A stretch of 64,000 nucleotides of DNA from Pilaira anomala (GCA_025716855.1 JAIXMQ010000037.1:1-64000), one strand, 5' to 3'; shown: positions 22,227 to 34,034, numbered from the stretch's first letter. The notes: generated by a model from the sequence alone, not told the origin. Numbers and translations are program-made.

Positions 22227-25200
22227 CAAAAAACAAAAATACTTGGCTATGGGAAGAATGACCAAACTCTTGATGAAGATGAGATATTAGTCAATGATTT
22301 TAGAGACAGATTGTTTCACATATTTGAAAAAGGAAAGAGTAATTGGGATCCAAATGACTTGTTCCTGATGAGGGCTGTATCCGAATATCTGTACTTAATA
22401 ATTAAGGAATTATTCGATTTGCATGAATTGCCTATGGATAACTTTGGTCTATGTCATTATATATTTATTGTTCCCTGTGAATGGAGATACGAAATTCGAG
22501 AAGCATTACTTCGACCTATCTTTATTCAGTCTGGGTTAATTAAAGATGATGATGGAAGTGACAGACTTTCATTTACTTCGGATGTTGAAGCATTCTTCTA
22601 TTATACACAAGCCCTTGACAGCGACGCAAGTAAATTACTAAAAAAGCATGAATACGGTATTATGAGCATTATCTCTGCAGCAGGAGAAGATAATGAGGCA
22701 GAAAATACAGAAGCAACGATTAAATTTGTTTTATTTCAGGCTGAAAATGGTGTGTCAGGTATTCCGGATCCTATGTTATTTCCAAGAGTTATATCTTCTA
22801 TTACACTTCCTATCTCCGCTGACAGTATTAAAAAGGGCATAAGATTCTATTTAAAATCTAATCTATTTCCTGATAATGACACTAGTATTGATGATCAAAA
22901 TAAAGTTATTAATAACATAACAGAATATATTTATTCTGATAAAGCAGAGGAAAAAGTAAAAACAAAAATTAAAAAAGACAGCTATAAATAATGTTAACCA
23001 ATTTATATCGACAGGAACATGTTGCGTTTAAAGATAAAAAAGAAAGATATTCAAGAAACGAGCTCTATAATGGACAAAATGATGATTATCAAGATGAATG
23101 GATTGTTGAAGAAGAAAGCAATAGCCATAAGAAAAGAATACCTCTTAACGACGAATTTTGGGTTGATGATGATTATTATCAGGATGAGTGGATCAAAGAA
23201 GGAGAGGAGAATGTTGGTAAAAATGAATATTACAAACCCTATTATGAAAATAATATATACAGAGAGAAGTACGAGGATGACATATATAAAGAGGGATTTG
23301 TAGAGAAGGATGACATATATAAAGAAAAATATATAGAGGGGTACGAGAATGACATATATGAAGAAGAATATATCAGCAAAGGCAGCCAAACAATTTTTGG
23401 AAAATATTCAAGAGATCTAAACGTAATACAAGATCCTTCAATGAAACCCTTTATTAAAGTTAAAGATGATTGGGGATTAAATGTATCACAAACCAAGTTC
23501 ATAGAATCAATAACTATTTCCAGCATATATACCGAAATCGGCTACTCAAGTATCCTGGATACCATAAACGTTTTGACATCAATCAATCGCAAAAATCAGT
23601 ATATATATTTCTCAATTGTGTCTAGTCCTGGCAAGAATAAAGTCTTTTCCGAATGGCTGAAACAAATCTTGGGGTCCACTATATATCCCTTAAACAAGAT
23701 ACTTACTAGCTGTATATGTATGGGAAAGGAAGAAACTATTAAATTAATTGATGGCGCTTTTTTAAATGCATTCGAGGTTATCCAAAATTCAGACATGTAT
23801 TCGAGGCCATGTATAGTGCAATATAAAGATAACCAATTCTCATTTTCATCTGTTTTCCAAAACTCAAAAACAGACGCTGTAATTAACATAGGTAAGTGAA
23901 GACAACATCAAAAACTTATTTACTGTATTGACCATACATGCACATATAGATATTTTATACACGCGTTTCATATTAACTTGTTCACTTTTAAATGAGAAGG
24001 GTATCGTTGAAGATATATTTTATACGGATGACTTCACTGATCGAAAGTGGTGAGTAAACATACAAAATGACTGACCATTTAAAAAAAAAACTTTGTAATT
24101 AAATTGTGGATTTACCATTTAATATAGCTTACCTTCTTTGGAATCAATTTACAAACTTTTGGATATGGCACCGACTAACTCAATCGCAAAAGAACAGTAA
24201 GTCTTCTAAGAAACTGAATTTTTGTTTAATCCTCATATTTTAATAATTGCACAGGCCTAAATCATTCATTGAAAATTATTTACCAAGTCATGTAAACTGT
24301 TCCTCCAATGTTCAATATTTAAGTGAAGCAAAAAATGTTATAGATAACTTTGATATGAAATTAGACCATCTTTTTTCTACTAAAGAAGGCAGAATTATTA
24401 CATTAACCCAAAAACAAAAAGATACTCGATTTATTTTGCTGATATTTTTGGTTTATTTAAGCAAAATAATACAGGAAAAGCAGCCAAAATCTATCAGTAG
24501 TGATACAAACATTGGATATGTCATATCAGTTGACCAGATGTTACTGAAAAGAGCCAATACTACACAAGATGGATTTAAGGAACTCATTTACACAACTAAA
24601 TTAATCAAAAGAGAAGATAGCTCCAAAAAATTAAAAGTTATGATAAGGGGAGAGGCTCTTTTGCCAATATTTCAAAGGCATTTTGGATTATCCAAGCTTC
24701 CAATCAAATCTTACTTTGTGTTGGCTCAATTGCATGAAACTTACATACAAATGACATTGAATCAAGTAGTAACTTTCCCTTTTTCAGAAGAAGAAGAGCA
24801 GGAATCAGTGGTCATTCAAGATGAAATTATTCCTATTCAAAATCTGTATGATGCTTTATGTTCTAATGCATGGGATTATATAATACATAATACTAATGTA
24901 ATTAATCTATGCGATATTCACACTAAGAGCAATAACATTTATAAGTATTTCGATTTACTCACAGTGGAGACACAAGCATTATTTAAGATTAACTTAAAAG
25001 GTTATATATCAAATAACGTAAGTGGCACAAAATACATACTCAAGAAGCAATCTTTGTCTAACATTACATGTATATTATCGTATGTTACAGGTTCTTGCAA
25101 AAGACTCTAATATTCAAATAGACGATATAAAAAATATACGTTTGAATGGTATCTGTAGCTGTCATATTCATTTATCATGTGGAGATATAATGGATATTGC

Positions 25201-26066
25201 ATTTAAACCCACCTTACAGACTATTGCATCTACCATTTTGGCTTCTTTTATAAACAAGTGCCATTTTGGAAACTATTATTATACAAGTATAGAACATCTT
25301 TTCACCATAATATATTTTAATCGCAATGCAAAGCTTCATACGATACTTTCCAACGCACTCGAAGAAGAAATGATGAATTTTTGTGAAGAGCAACAAATTG
25401 ATGTTCGTCCTTGTAATATCACATCTGACCTTATTTTGCAACAGCAGCTACAGCCAAAACTGAATCATCGACCGTTTTTGTTGGATGTATTTCAGCTTGG
25501 AAGCTTATACCAGGTTTACAGTGAAAGTTACAGCTTTACAATAACGTTTTCTGGTGATGACGGATATAGAAGAGAAGAAGGATCCAATAGTTACTTTTAT
25601 AAGGACAAAATAACAGATACTGAAAGCATTCAATGCAAAGATGTCGTATTTCCATTTATAAAAAAAGGCGATAAAATGAACAATAGTGTAATCAACAAGA
25701 CATTTTATTTAAAGAATATTGGGGCCGGTTACTATTACGATTACTTTACAATTTGTAACTATACAAGTATAAATTTTTTTTTAAAAAAACGAGTTCACTT
25801 ATGTCAGTTTTTTTTTCTCTATCTTGAATCCAGGTATTTTGAAATGTGATTCTGGAACAGGCTTAGAGTATCTAGCTCAGTTCGAGTTGGATATAAAACA
25901 TGATACATATACAAAAGGTAGTTATATACCAGTCATGATATCGATGGAACCTAAACATTATTCTTCATCTCTACTGTTTTCCGTAAAAGAAATTAATTAT
26001 GATACTAAAGCAAGGAAAGTCAATTTGGTGGAGGTACGAGAATCCATGAATTTAGTTAGGTGCTAA
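22227..26066 (+). CDS. Large Hsp70/HSPA12-like protein with acidic repeat insert, seven exons, 5' end unresolved
   Basis: Exons as read: 22227-22955, 23015-23891, 23950-24049, 24128-24196, 24255-25017, 25091-25754 and 25834-26066, ~1140 residues in one continuous frame. The segment HYIFIVPCEWRYEIREALLRPIF resembles the actin-like ATPase region of the HSPA12/Hsp70-like proteins that are expanded in Mucoromycota, and the FTSDVEAFFYY stretch matches the following part of that fold; this is judged by eye. The expected first ~70 residues with the ATP-binding DFGTT loop were not found, and the frame is open upstream only to ~22188 with no convincing ATG, so the gene may be 5'-truncated or have a distant first exon. 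Exon 2 carries an acidic Tyr/Asp/Glu repeat (see 23050-23400). The C-terminal half is not recognised. Introns are 58-79 bases with good GT-AG ends. Confidence 0.6.
23050..23400 (+). repeat. Coding tandem repeat rich in Tyr, Asp, Glu and Lys
   Basis: Within the Hsp70-like gene, imperfect repeats of two kinds: DDYQDEWI and DDYYQDEWI, then a ~14-residue unit seen as DDIYKEGFVEKD, DIYKEKYIEGYEN and DIYEEEYIS. The DNA repeats the motif GACATATATAAAGA-like several times, so the expansion happened at nucleotide level. It inserts ~110 residues that the flanking fold does not need. Confidence 0.7.
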
Positions 26067-26447
26067 CTAGGCATATGCATGACGTATAAAATTATTTGTT
26101 GACAGCAAAAAAAGAAAAGATATATTTTGTAACTTGAAAATTTTATCACATATTACGTCACTGTCATTTGTTAATGTGGTTTTTAATTCATCATCTTTAT
26201 TACAAAAAATGATATTAAATATTTAAGTTCTTGTAACAGAAAGAAAAGGTTAAGAATAGATGAAATGCTAAAAGGAAAAATCATTTCAAGTATGGCATTA
26301 TTATCTCTTGTTTTTTTTATGGCAGTGTTTTATTTATTGCTTTTGAATCTATTTGCCGCGTATATATGTGCATAAATATAAATAAAAAGAAAAGAGGTTT
26401 CTTTTTTTTTTTTCTGTAGTATAAATTTTTGTATATATATTATATAT

Positions 26448-26489
<42 letters not shown>
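26067..26489. other. Convergent intergenic region
   Basis: Tail-to-tail spacer of the Hsp70-like and Gag-like genes, with a long poly-T/poly-A tract at 26451-26489. No gene seen. Confidence 0.5.
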
Positions 26490-28475
26490 TTACTTTCTCA
26501 TATTTGGTGGTTTAGATCGCACTTCTTTACACACGCCAAGATGTCCAGGTTTGAATAACAATCCACAGAAGATACAGTGGGTGCTATCCTTATGTTTTCT
26601 TGATCTGGACTTTTTATTATTGGCAGGTGGAGGCGGTGTCAATGGTTCATTATTTCTGCTACTACGAGCGACCCCTCCGCCTCGACGAGAAGAAATCACC
26701 ATTTGTGCCTGACGGCATTCTTTTGTGTTATGTGAAACGTTTCTTCCATGAAACACACATCCTTGTTCAGGAGAGTCTGATCTCTCACGACGGTGGTATG
26801 TGCGTTCAGGCGAACGTGATCTTCTTCTACTACTACTGCTATTAGAACTTTCTTCTCTACGATCTCCTCTTGTTGATGGATAAGAGGAAGGAGAGGAAGT
26901 ATTATTTTGTGGCCTTGTTGTAGTAGTCACTGGGGTTCCTTTAAGTACCACCATTTCTTCATTGAGTTTTTGTTCAAGTAGTGTCATAAGAATAGGTGGA
27001 ATATTTTTACTTGTTCCTGCATAGCTACATATTTGAGTCATTAGCTGAGTTGAATCCATATTCTGAAAATTTTCATCTTGTGTTTGGTTTGTTAATGGTT
27101 GTTCTTGAACAGCCTCTGCAATAGCTTGTCTAACTAATTCCTGAATAGGTTGTTTAATTAATTCCTGGGTAGCAGCAGCAGCAGCAGCAGTAGTAGTGGT
27201 AGTAGCAGTAGGTTGAGTGTTTAATTCTTGAGTAGTAATAGTAGTGATAGACTGATTATTTAATCCCTGCTTAGTAATAGGTTGATTAAGTAATTCCTGC
27301 GTAGTGAATTGATTATCATTTGTCACCATGACTGCATCATTTGAAGCTGGAGCAGGAGTAGTAGTAGTAGTAGTAGTAGGCTCATTTTTAATTGGTACAT
27401 CCGCAGCAGATGTTAGTTGATTATCTCCAACAGCTTGTTGAGAAGCAGATGTAGAGGGAATTGATGGCTGGAATGATGAATCCATGATATTTAATTGAGT
27501 TACAGGGGCAGGAGCAACAGGAACAGAAGAGTTACTATTATTCCTTGGCATGTATGATGTGCTTAAGGGAGTAAATGCCATATAGGGATATTTGACAATG
27601 ACATAGTCAGGACAAGCTGAAGTGGAATGTTCAGCTAAAAGATGAAATTCACAGTCCTTTTGATTGACTTTTTGATGATCTAATCTAACTGCTAAATGAG
27701 CAGTCTTTGAATAGAAAATAAAATCATCGTCTGTTGCCGTCGCAAACACAGCGGCTCTTTGCATAATATCTTTCAAATCGCAAGGAAAATCAGTAAGCGC
27801 ATCATATGTGATCGTTGACATCACAACGTCTTTAAGAGAAGGTGGGAGAATATTGGCGTAAGAAGTGATTGTATTGATTTCTACCTCATCAGCCAACCGT
27901 TGAAAGCCTTTGTTAGCCGATTCAATCGTTCCCAATTCAGGTACATATTTGAAATCAGATATAAGTTTCATTACGTTGTCACGCCTTGTTGGAACATCAA
28001 ATTTACTCATTAATCTTCTTCTAACTTGACTCCAATCAAGTTTTAAGTTATTTGATGACTGAAACGTTAAATGAATCCACATGAATCGATCGTAGTTATT
28101 TGAACTACACGCAAGTAGTAATTTATGCCAATCTCTGTCAATGTTCAAGTGCTTTGCCGTTGATGTTTCACAATATTCCGCTAGTTTTTCACAAAAGTCA
28201 AAAACACAGTCAAACGTTGGTAACATTGGATTAATTAAATCGTCTGTAGTCAATTGAAAAACAAAAGACGGTTTAAAATCTATTTCTGCTGTTGACTCCT
28301 TTTTGACTTCAACTAAAGCAGGCTGTGGTTGAGCGTTATTCTCTGCTTGTGCACATAATTGCTTTATTTCTTCTCCCAACCTGTTTAACTTTTCTGTTGC
28401 TTTAGGCCCTTTTTTTTCTACGCCTGGCAATAGATCTGCCCATTGAGCTAATCTTTCAAACAGATCTGACTGCAT
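26490..28475 (-). CDS. Stand-alone Gag-like protein with zinc knuckles
   Basis: A 661-residue single-exon protein. Residues ~70-270 (FDFCEKLAEYC, WHKLLLACSSNNYDRFMWIHL, WSQVRRRLMSKFDVP, IESANKGFQRLADEV) follow the helical capsid-like domain of Ty3/gypsy-type Gag. Residues ~320-510 are low complexity (Gln/Thr/Ala/Pro). An Arg/Ser-rich stretch precedes two metal-binding motifs: C-x2-H...H-x4-C at ~573-587 (CVFHGRNVSHNTKEC), the variant knuckle common in Mucoromycota Gag, and CIFCGLLFKPGHLGVC at ~634-649. No protease, reverse transcriptase or integrase lies on either side and no LTRs were seen. The intact frame without pol suggests either a host-domesticated Gag gene or a solo remnant too young to have decayed. 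A capsid-like RNA-binding role is inference. Confidence 0.7.
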   Translation of the reverse strand: MQSDLFERLAQWADLLPGVEKKGPKATEKLNRLGEEIKQLCAQAENNAQPQPALVEVKKESTAEIDFKPSFVFQLTTDDLINPMLPTFDCVFDFCEKLAEYCETSTAKHLNIDRDWHKLLLACSSNNYDRFMWIHLTFQSSNNLKLDWSQVRRRLMSKFDVPTRRDNVMKLISDFKYVPELGTIESANKGFQRLADEVEINTITSYANILPPSLKDVVMSTITYDALTDFPCDLKDIMQRAAVFATATDDDFIFYSKTAHLAVRLDHQKVNQKDCEFHLLAEHSTSACPDYVIVKYPYMAFTPLSTSYMPRNNSNSSVPVAPAPVTQLNIMDSSFQPSIPSTSASQQAVGDNQLTSAADVPIKNEPTTTTTTTPAPASNDAVMVTNDNQFTTQELLNQPITKQGLNNQSITTITTQELNTQPTATTTTTAAAAAATQELIKQPIQELVRQAIAEAVQEQPLTNQTQDENFQNMDSTQLMTQICSYAGTSKNIPPILMTLLEQKLNEEMVVLKGTPVTTTTRPQNNTSSPSSYPSTRGDRREESSNSSSSRRRSRSPERTYHRRERSDSPEQGCVFHGRNVSHNTKECRQAQMVISSRRGGGVARSSRNNEPLTPPPPANNKKSRSRKHKDSTHCIFCGLLFKPGHLGVCKEVRSKPPNMRK

Positions 28476-28641
28476 AACTGTCTTCTTTCTTTTTTTATGA
28501 ATAAGAAAAAAAAAAAGGAAAATAAAAAAACAGTTTTTTTATAAGTTTCTTTCGTTTGAAAACAGTCACCTTTTTTTTTTCTAACAAAAAAAAAAAAAAT
28601 ATGTCAATAAAAGGGTCCCTTTCGTTTTTGTTTTTTCTTTC

Positions 28642-31600
28642 ATGTTGTTATTGCATTGCCGTGTAATATTTCAACATAAAAAACCATTTCAATCACTTTT
28701 ACAACAACGTGGCATGAAAGCATATATTCAATTTGTAGGACAAAATTCACCTGAAGGACCCGCAAGTCTTATTGTTCACTACGACGATCAACGTTACTTA
28801 TTCAACTGTAGAGAGGGAACTCAACGTTTATGTGTACAAGAAAAAGCTCGACTTGCAAAAACAAGTAATGTCTTTTTATCTCGGATAAATTGGGATTGTA
28901 TTGGTGGTTTGACAGGTATGTGTATACATAGTAACAATCAATTATTATGACAACAATTAACTTCTTTTTTTAATATGAATAAGGTATGTTGTTAACATTA
29001 ACCGATGCTGGTATAAAGAAGGTTGGATTACACGGTGGAAAGAATTTAACACATTTTATCGCTGCTACTCGAAATTTTGTATACAGGTAAAAAAAAAAAA
29101 TGAAATGTCAAAAAAAAAAGCTTATTTTTAATTTTTTTCAAACTTAGAACAAGCACCACAGTAACGATTGATGAAATTAATGAAAAAAGTAAACCTTTTC
29201 AAGATAAAAACCTTACAGTTACACCAGTCATTATTTATCCTTCCAAGTCTGGCAAGAGAAATTTCCAAGAAATGTCTAGTAGTAGCAGCAGCGAGAGTGA
29301 ATCCGATAGCGAATTTCATTTCAAAAAGATCTCAGTCGTTGAAGAAATAGATGCACATTCATATAAACAACGTGTAGTCAGCATGATGTTTACCAACACA
29401 AATCTAGGACAAAAGGCACCTGGACACACAATCGAAGCAGATTGTTCTCCTCGTCCTACCAAGAAACAACCTAAAACAAATCCAGATGGTACTACAACCA
29501 CATCTCATCCACTTTCGGAAGAATCAGCTCAATCTATCTCATCTGGTCGAAAAGTAAATGCCAACCAAAGGAATTATTTAATGAAAGCATTGCCTAGATC
29601 AAATGCTGATACTGCTGCCATTACATATATTTGCCAAGGTGCATCTGTTCCACCTAAATTCAACAAAGAGGCTGCACTCAAATTAGGTTTAAAACCAGGT
29701 CCTGTTTATGGTCAGTTACAAAAAGGTATCAATGTGACTTTAGATGATGGTAGAGTGATTACAAGAGATATGGTCTGTGATCCAGAAGTACCCGGTCATG
29801 TATTTGTTGTTGTAGATTGTCCAAATTCAAAATATATAGATGAATTAGTTAACTCTAAACAATTCGACCCTTATTTGGATCCAAATGGAAAATCTAAAAT
29901 TAACGTCATGATTCATCATCTTGGAAATAATGTTATTCATGATCCTCGTTATATAGATTGGCTTAGTAAATTTGATAAAACAACTGATGTAAGTCTACCT
30001 GTGCGCACGTCTTTATAGTATACTAATTTTTATGTTCTTTTTCATCATGTAGCATATTTTTGGATCTACAAATATCTGTCCACAAACTGTCCAATTTACA
30101 TCACATGCACTTGGTCAAGTGAAATTATCTAAACTAAATGATAAAATCTTTCCAATTCCTCAGTACAGCAATATACCCGAGACTAAACTTTCAGATAGTA
30201 AGTAATAGTTAAAAAAAAATATTTTTCATAGTTAACTCATATTATGTTATAAATAGTAAAAGGTCTTCCCAAAAACAGTTTTGTTTTGGAAAACATGGCT
30301 ACATACAACTTGGAGCCAAGAAACGGAATTGCCTATTTAGATAGACCCCCATTTAATCATACAAACTTGGACTTACTTGAAATCAAAGAAATTGAAAACA
30401 ACAAAGAGTATAATACTGCAGTCAGGTCAGCTAAAATCGAAGCAAGTACAGTTGATATATCTGAAGACTTTCCCGGTAAAGATGTAGAGGTTGTTACTTT
30501 AGGTACAGGTAGTTCAATTCCTGCTAAATATAGAAATGGTAAACAATTTGTATATATGATTATGCTATATACTTGTTAGTAACCTCATAATATGTAGTAA
30601 GTGCAACTCTTGTCAAGATACCAAAGTATGGCTCGATTATGTTGGATGCAGGTGAGGGTACATATGGTCAAATGTTACGTCTTTATGGCTTAGGACAGGT
30701 GGATGAAGAAATGAGTAAGATTCGATGTATCTTTGTTTCTCATTTACATGCTGATCATCATTTGGGTGTTATCCAGTTGATTAAGAAATGGAGTATCGTA
30801 AGTAATAACAAGAAATGGACGCGCTTTCTTTTTATATATATATATATATATATATTTAACTGGTTTTTTTTTATATTTATTTAGGCTAATAGAACAAACG
30901 ATACTCTTACTGTTGTTGCACCTTTTGTTTATAAACATTGGCTTAGTGAATACCGTGATATTGAATTTATCGCATCTCACCGTAGATTAAAATATATTCG
31001 AAGTGAAAATTTGTTACCTAAATCATTTGTAAAAGGTCAAGAACAAAACAAGTAAGTCTTTTTAATTATATATATAAAAAAAAAAGAATGACGAAATTTT
31101 AATTCTTTTTATAGTTTAAAGGAATTAAAGGATAAGCTGGGTCTTGAATTAATTCAACCTGTTGAAGTAGTCCATTGTAGATGGGCTTACGGTTTATCAC
31201 TCAAGCATAAATCGGGTTGGAAATTAATGTAAATAATATGTTGTTGTTGTTGTTATTTTAATAATTTATTTATTTACACATTTTACATATTTCTTAATAG
31301 TTATTCTGGTGATACTCGACCTTGTGATAGTCTTGTTGAAGCAGGAAAAGATGCTACCTTATTAATTCATGAAGCAACATTAGAAGATGCCAGTCTTGAC
31401 AAAGCTATTGCCAAACGTCACAGTACTACCGGAGAAGCAATTGACGTAGGAAAACGGCAAGTGTATACATTCTAATTATCAAATGTTAAACTGTACTAAC
31501 TTTATTTAAAATTAGAATGAATGCCCGATTCACCTTATTAAATCATTTTAGTCAACGCTATCCTAAAGTACCAGTCCTTTCTGAAGATCAATCTAAAGTT

Positions 31601-31729
31601 TGCTTTAGTTTTGATATGATGTCTATTCCAATTAAGCAGTTACCTTTATTACCCAAGTATACAAAAGCTATTCAACTAGTTTTTAAAGATGAAGAAAATG
31701 ATGAAGAAGACGAAACTAAAATCAAATGA
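28642..31729 (+). CDS. TRZ1: tRNase Z, long form (ELAC2/Trz1), ten exons
   Basis: Endonuclease that removes 3' trailers from precursor tRNAs in nucleus and mitochondria. Exons: 28642-28915, 28984-29086, 29148-29988, 30053-30197, 30257-30538, 30598-30797, 30885-31051, 31115-31228, 31301-31456 and 31516-31729, ~831 residues, the usual long-form size. The N-half has the degenerate metallo-beta-lactamase fold ([35 protein letters not shown]). The C-half holds [16 protein letters not shown], the metal site [12 protein letters not shown] (HxHxDH), YSGDTRPCD and [10 protein letters not shown]. The last intron (31457-31515) begins GC rather than GT. The first 24 residues look like a mitochondrial leader; Met25 at 28714 could start a nuclear/cytosolic form. 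A Ser/Glu-rich linker is at ~residues 168-185. Confidence 0.93.
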
Positions 31730-31956
31730 TGAACCCAAACTATCATTTGACCTTTTAATAAAAAAAAAAAAAAAAACGCCCACAAAATAATAATAATAAT
31801 AATAGTTTTCAGGTATCACAAAAAGATAAAGGGGATAATAATGATGAAACTTATGCATCCTTGGAAAAAAAACACGTAAATTTATTCAATAAATTTTTCT
31901 TTTCTTTTCTTTTCTTTTTCTTTCGTCTATTGTACTCTTTTACAAAAAAAAAAAAA

Positions 31957-32278
31957 ATGACTGATATTTCTCCCCAGTTAATTGATACCTCTGCTTCAAC
32001 AAACAAGATGGTTGAATCACCTATTCCTTCTTCTACTATCCGTAAGTATTATACATTTCGGAATATCGTCTTATCATATTAACATCTTACTTTCTGGTTA
32101 TGTAGCACCTGTAAATGCTTCTTTTAACAAGGAAAGTGGCATTAATACCCCTCCACCTTCTACTAAGCCAGTTCAAGCTACTCCTTCTAAGCCAACTGGT
32201 AGTGCTAACAAAGGATTCCGTTATACCTCACCCAATATTAACTTTGAAGATGGTAAGTGATTTATCTAATTATGACGT

Positions 32279-32309
<31 letters not shown>

Positions 32310-33107
32310 GGTGATGTTATTAAAAATTTTTCTTTTCAAAAAATAATAATAATAGATGCTCCCACTTTCTTGAAAACAAGAGTCGAGTCACTTATTTACT
32401 GGGAATACCCTAAAAAGAGTGGTGTTTTCCTTGCAGGCACACTTGGTATCTTAATCTTGACACAATATTATTCACTTTTACAAATCTTGGCAGGTATTTT
32501 CACTCTTGTTACTGGTTTAAACTGGGCATTTGTAAACGCACACAAGCAAGGTCAAAAGTTTATTGGAGGCAAACCAAGTGATAAGATTGCTAATCCTCAC
32601 AGTGAACGTCTTCATGCTAAGGGTAGTTATATTCCTCGCGATCGTGTCTTACGTACAGCTCAGTTAACTATTGACGTCGTTGAGGTCATTACACAACAAA
32701 TTACAAAATTGGTCTTGATTGAAGATAATTGGAAATCAGCTATCTCTGTCGTCGCTTCTTATATGGTCTGGACTCTTGCAAAGTATGTTGCCACTAAATA
32801 CTTGGTTGGTTTCTTCGTCCTTTGTGCTTTCTCTATTCCTCGTTTATATCTTCAAAATAAGGAAGTCGTTGATGGTCATGTTGCTGCTCAATCTAAGAAT
32901 GCTCGCGTTTTGGCTGAAAAGTATGGTGGTGTTGCAAATGAAAAAGTAAGAGAGTTAACTGAACAAACAAGAAGTTTTATCAAGAGTAAGACCTCTGGTG
33001 CTCCCACCACTGCTGCCAAACCTACTACTACTACTACTACTACTACTGGTACTCCCGCCGCTACCTCATCTGGTCCTATTCCCCCTCAAGTACCCAAAAG
33101 AGATTAA
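31957..33107 (+). CDS. Reticulon-domain protein, three exons
   Basis: Shapes tubular endoplasmic reticulum. Exons 31957-32041, 32106-32252 and 32356-33107, ~327 residues. The N-terminal ~80 residues are a disordered Ser/Thr/Pro region. Then the reticulon homology domain: VESLIYWEYPKKSGVFLAGT opens the first long hydrophobic hairpin (~residues 92-140), a hydrophilic loop follows (HSERLHAKGSYIPRDR), and a second hairpin (SVVASYMVWTLAKYVATKYL then VGFFVLCAFSIPRLYL) ends in YLQNKEVVDGHV. The C-tail is Thr/Pro-rich (microsatellite ACT repeats) and ends PPQVPKRD with no KKXX signal. Intron 2 carries a poly-T run of ~29 bases. Tail-to-tail with the 2H phosphoesterase gene. Confidence 0.92.
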
Positions 33108-33209
33108 ATAATTTTATTTCTCCCACACCCTTCCCATTTCCCCTATACTTTTAAATACTTTTTTATGTATACAAAAAATTTTTATTAAAAAAAAACAGAA
33201 AAAAAAAAC

Positions 33210-34034
33210 TTATTCTTCTTTTTGAGAATTTGGAACTGGAGCAGTTTCTGTAAATGATGATTGTTTTGATTTAAAGATTTTGTGATACAAAGATACCAAA
33301 ATAGCTATAAAAAGAAAAAAAAAAAGAATATTTGTTTAATCAGTAAAATATCATAAACTTGACGTAATTTTTTTTCAAGTACATTTAATTAGATTACGTG
33401 TAAGAGCAAAAGCATGCCCATAATAACCATGCCTCCAACAAGTTTTATAAAGCTCTTGGATAAATTCACAATCTCGATGATAAAAATAAGCATATTTCAC
33501 CAGTAAATCCATTTGTCTCGAAGAACAAGCTTGTCCTTCTTTTAAACATATTAATGTGGCAGGACCCTTATACGTATGTACATCCCGCGGCGCAAAGCCG
33601 ACTGTAACATGAAAGTTTGCTTGATTCAATCCAACATAGTGTCTCATATATTGTCCTAATGGCCAATAAAGTACTCGAAAATAGGATACCGCATCATTTT
33701 CTCGTGAAATTCCCATACCTAAATCAACTGGTTTTTCCCAACGAGAAGGCGATCCAAATCTATCTAGTATAATACCAACAATATCCCTCAAACTACTCTG
33801 TAAATGCTTTTTCGTAGCCTTGTTGGTTTTACAATCAGCTGGTGTTGGACGTAACTTTTCGATTTCCAAATGATTAATAACTGTGACATGGTATCCTCCT
33901 TTATCTCGTTTCTGTTGGTTTTCAATAAGTTCCTTTGTCACTAAATCGTGTGGTTGATCTCCAAGCCAATCAATATAATCCCCATGTAAGGAAACATATC
34001 TTGCTACCGGTTCAATTAACATGTCTGGTCGCAT
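33210..34034 (-). CDS. 2H phosphoesterase-like protein, two exons
   Basis: Exons 34034-33383 and 33304-33210, ~248 residues. Two HxT motifs, HVT at ~49-51 (GGYHVTVINHLE) and HVT at ~142-144 (ANFHVTVGFAPRD), spaced as in the 2H superfamily (RNA ligase/cyclic phosphodiesterase fold), which acts on 2',3'-cyclic or 2'-5' phosphodiesters. DYIDWLGDQPHDL near the start and the charged HAFALTRNLIK segment near the end are not part of the core. Start chosen at 34034 (MRPDMLIEP); the open frame runs 60 codons further up through a poly-Leu/Phe stretch overlapping the neighbouring F-box gene, which I regard as non-coding. The second exon is inferred from the donor GTACTT and acceptor TATAG and ends SQKEE. 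Exact substrate unknown; RNA repair or processing is plausible. Confidence 0.75.

Noticed and set aside
23051..23389. 112-codon minus ORF opposite the Tyr/Asp/Glu repeat
   Set aside because: Reverse complement of a repetitive coding region; Ile/Phe/Tyr-only composition.
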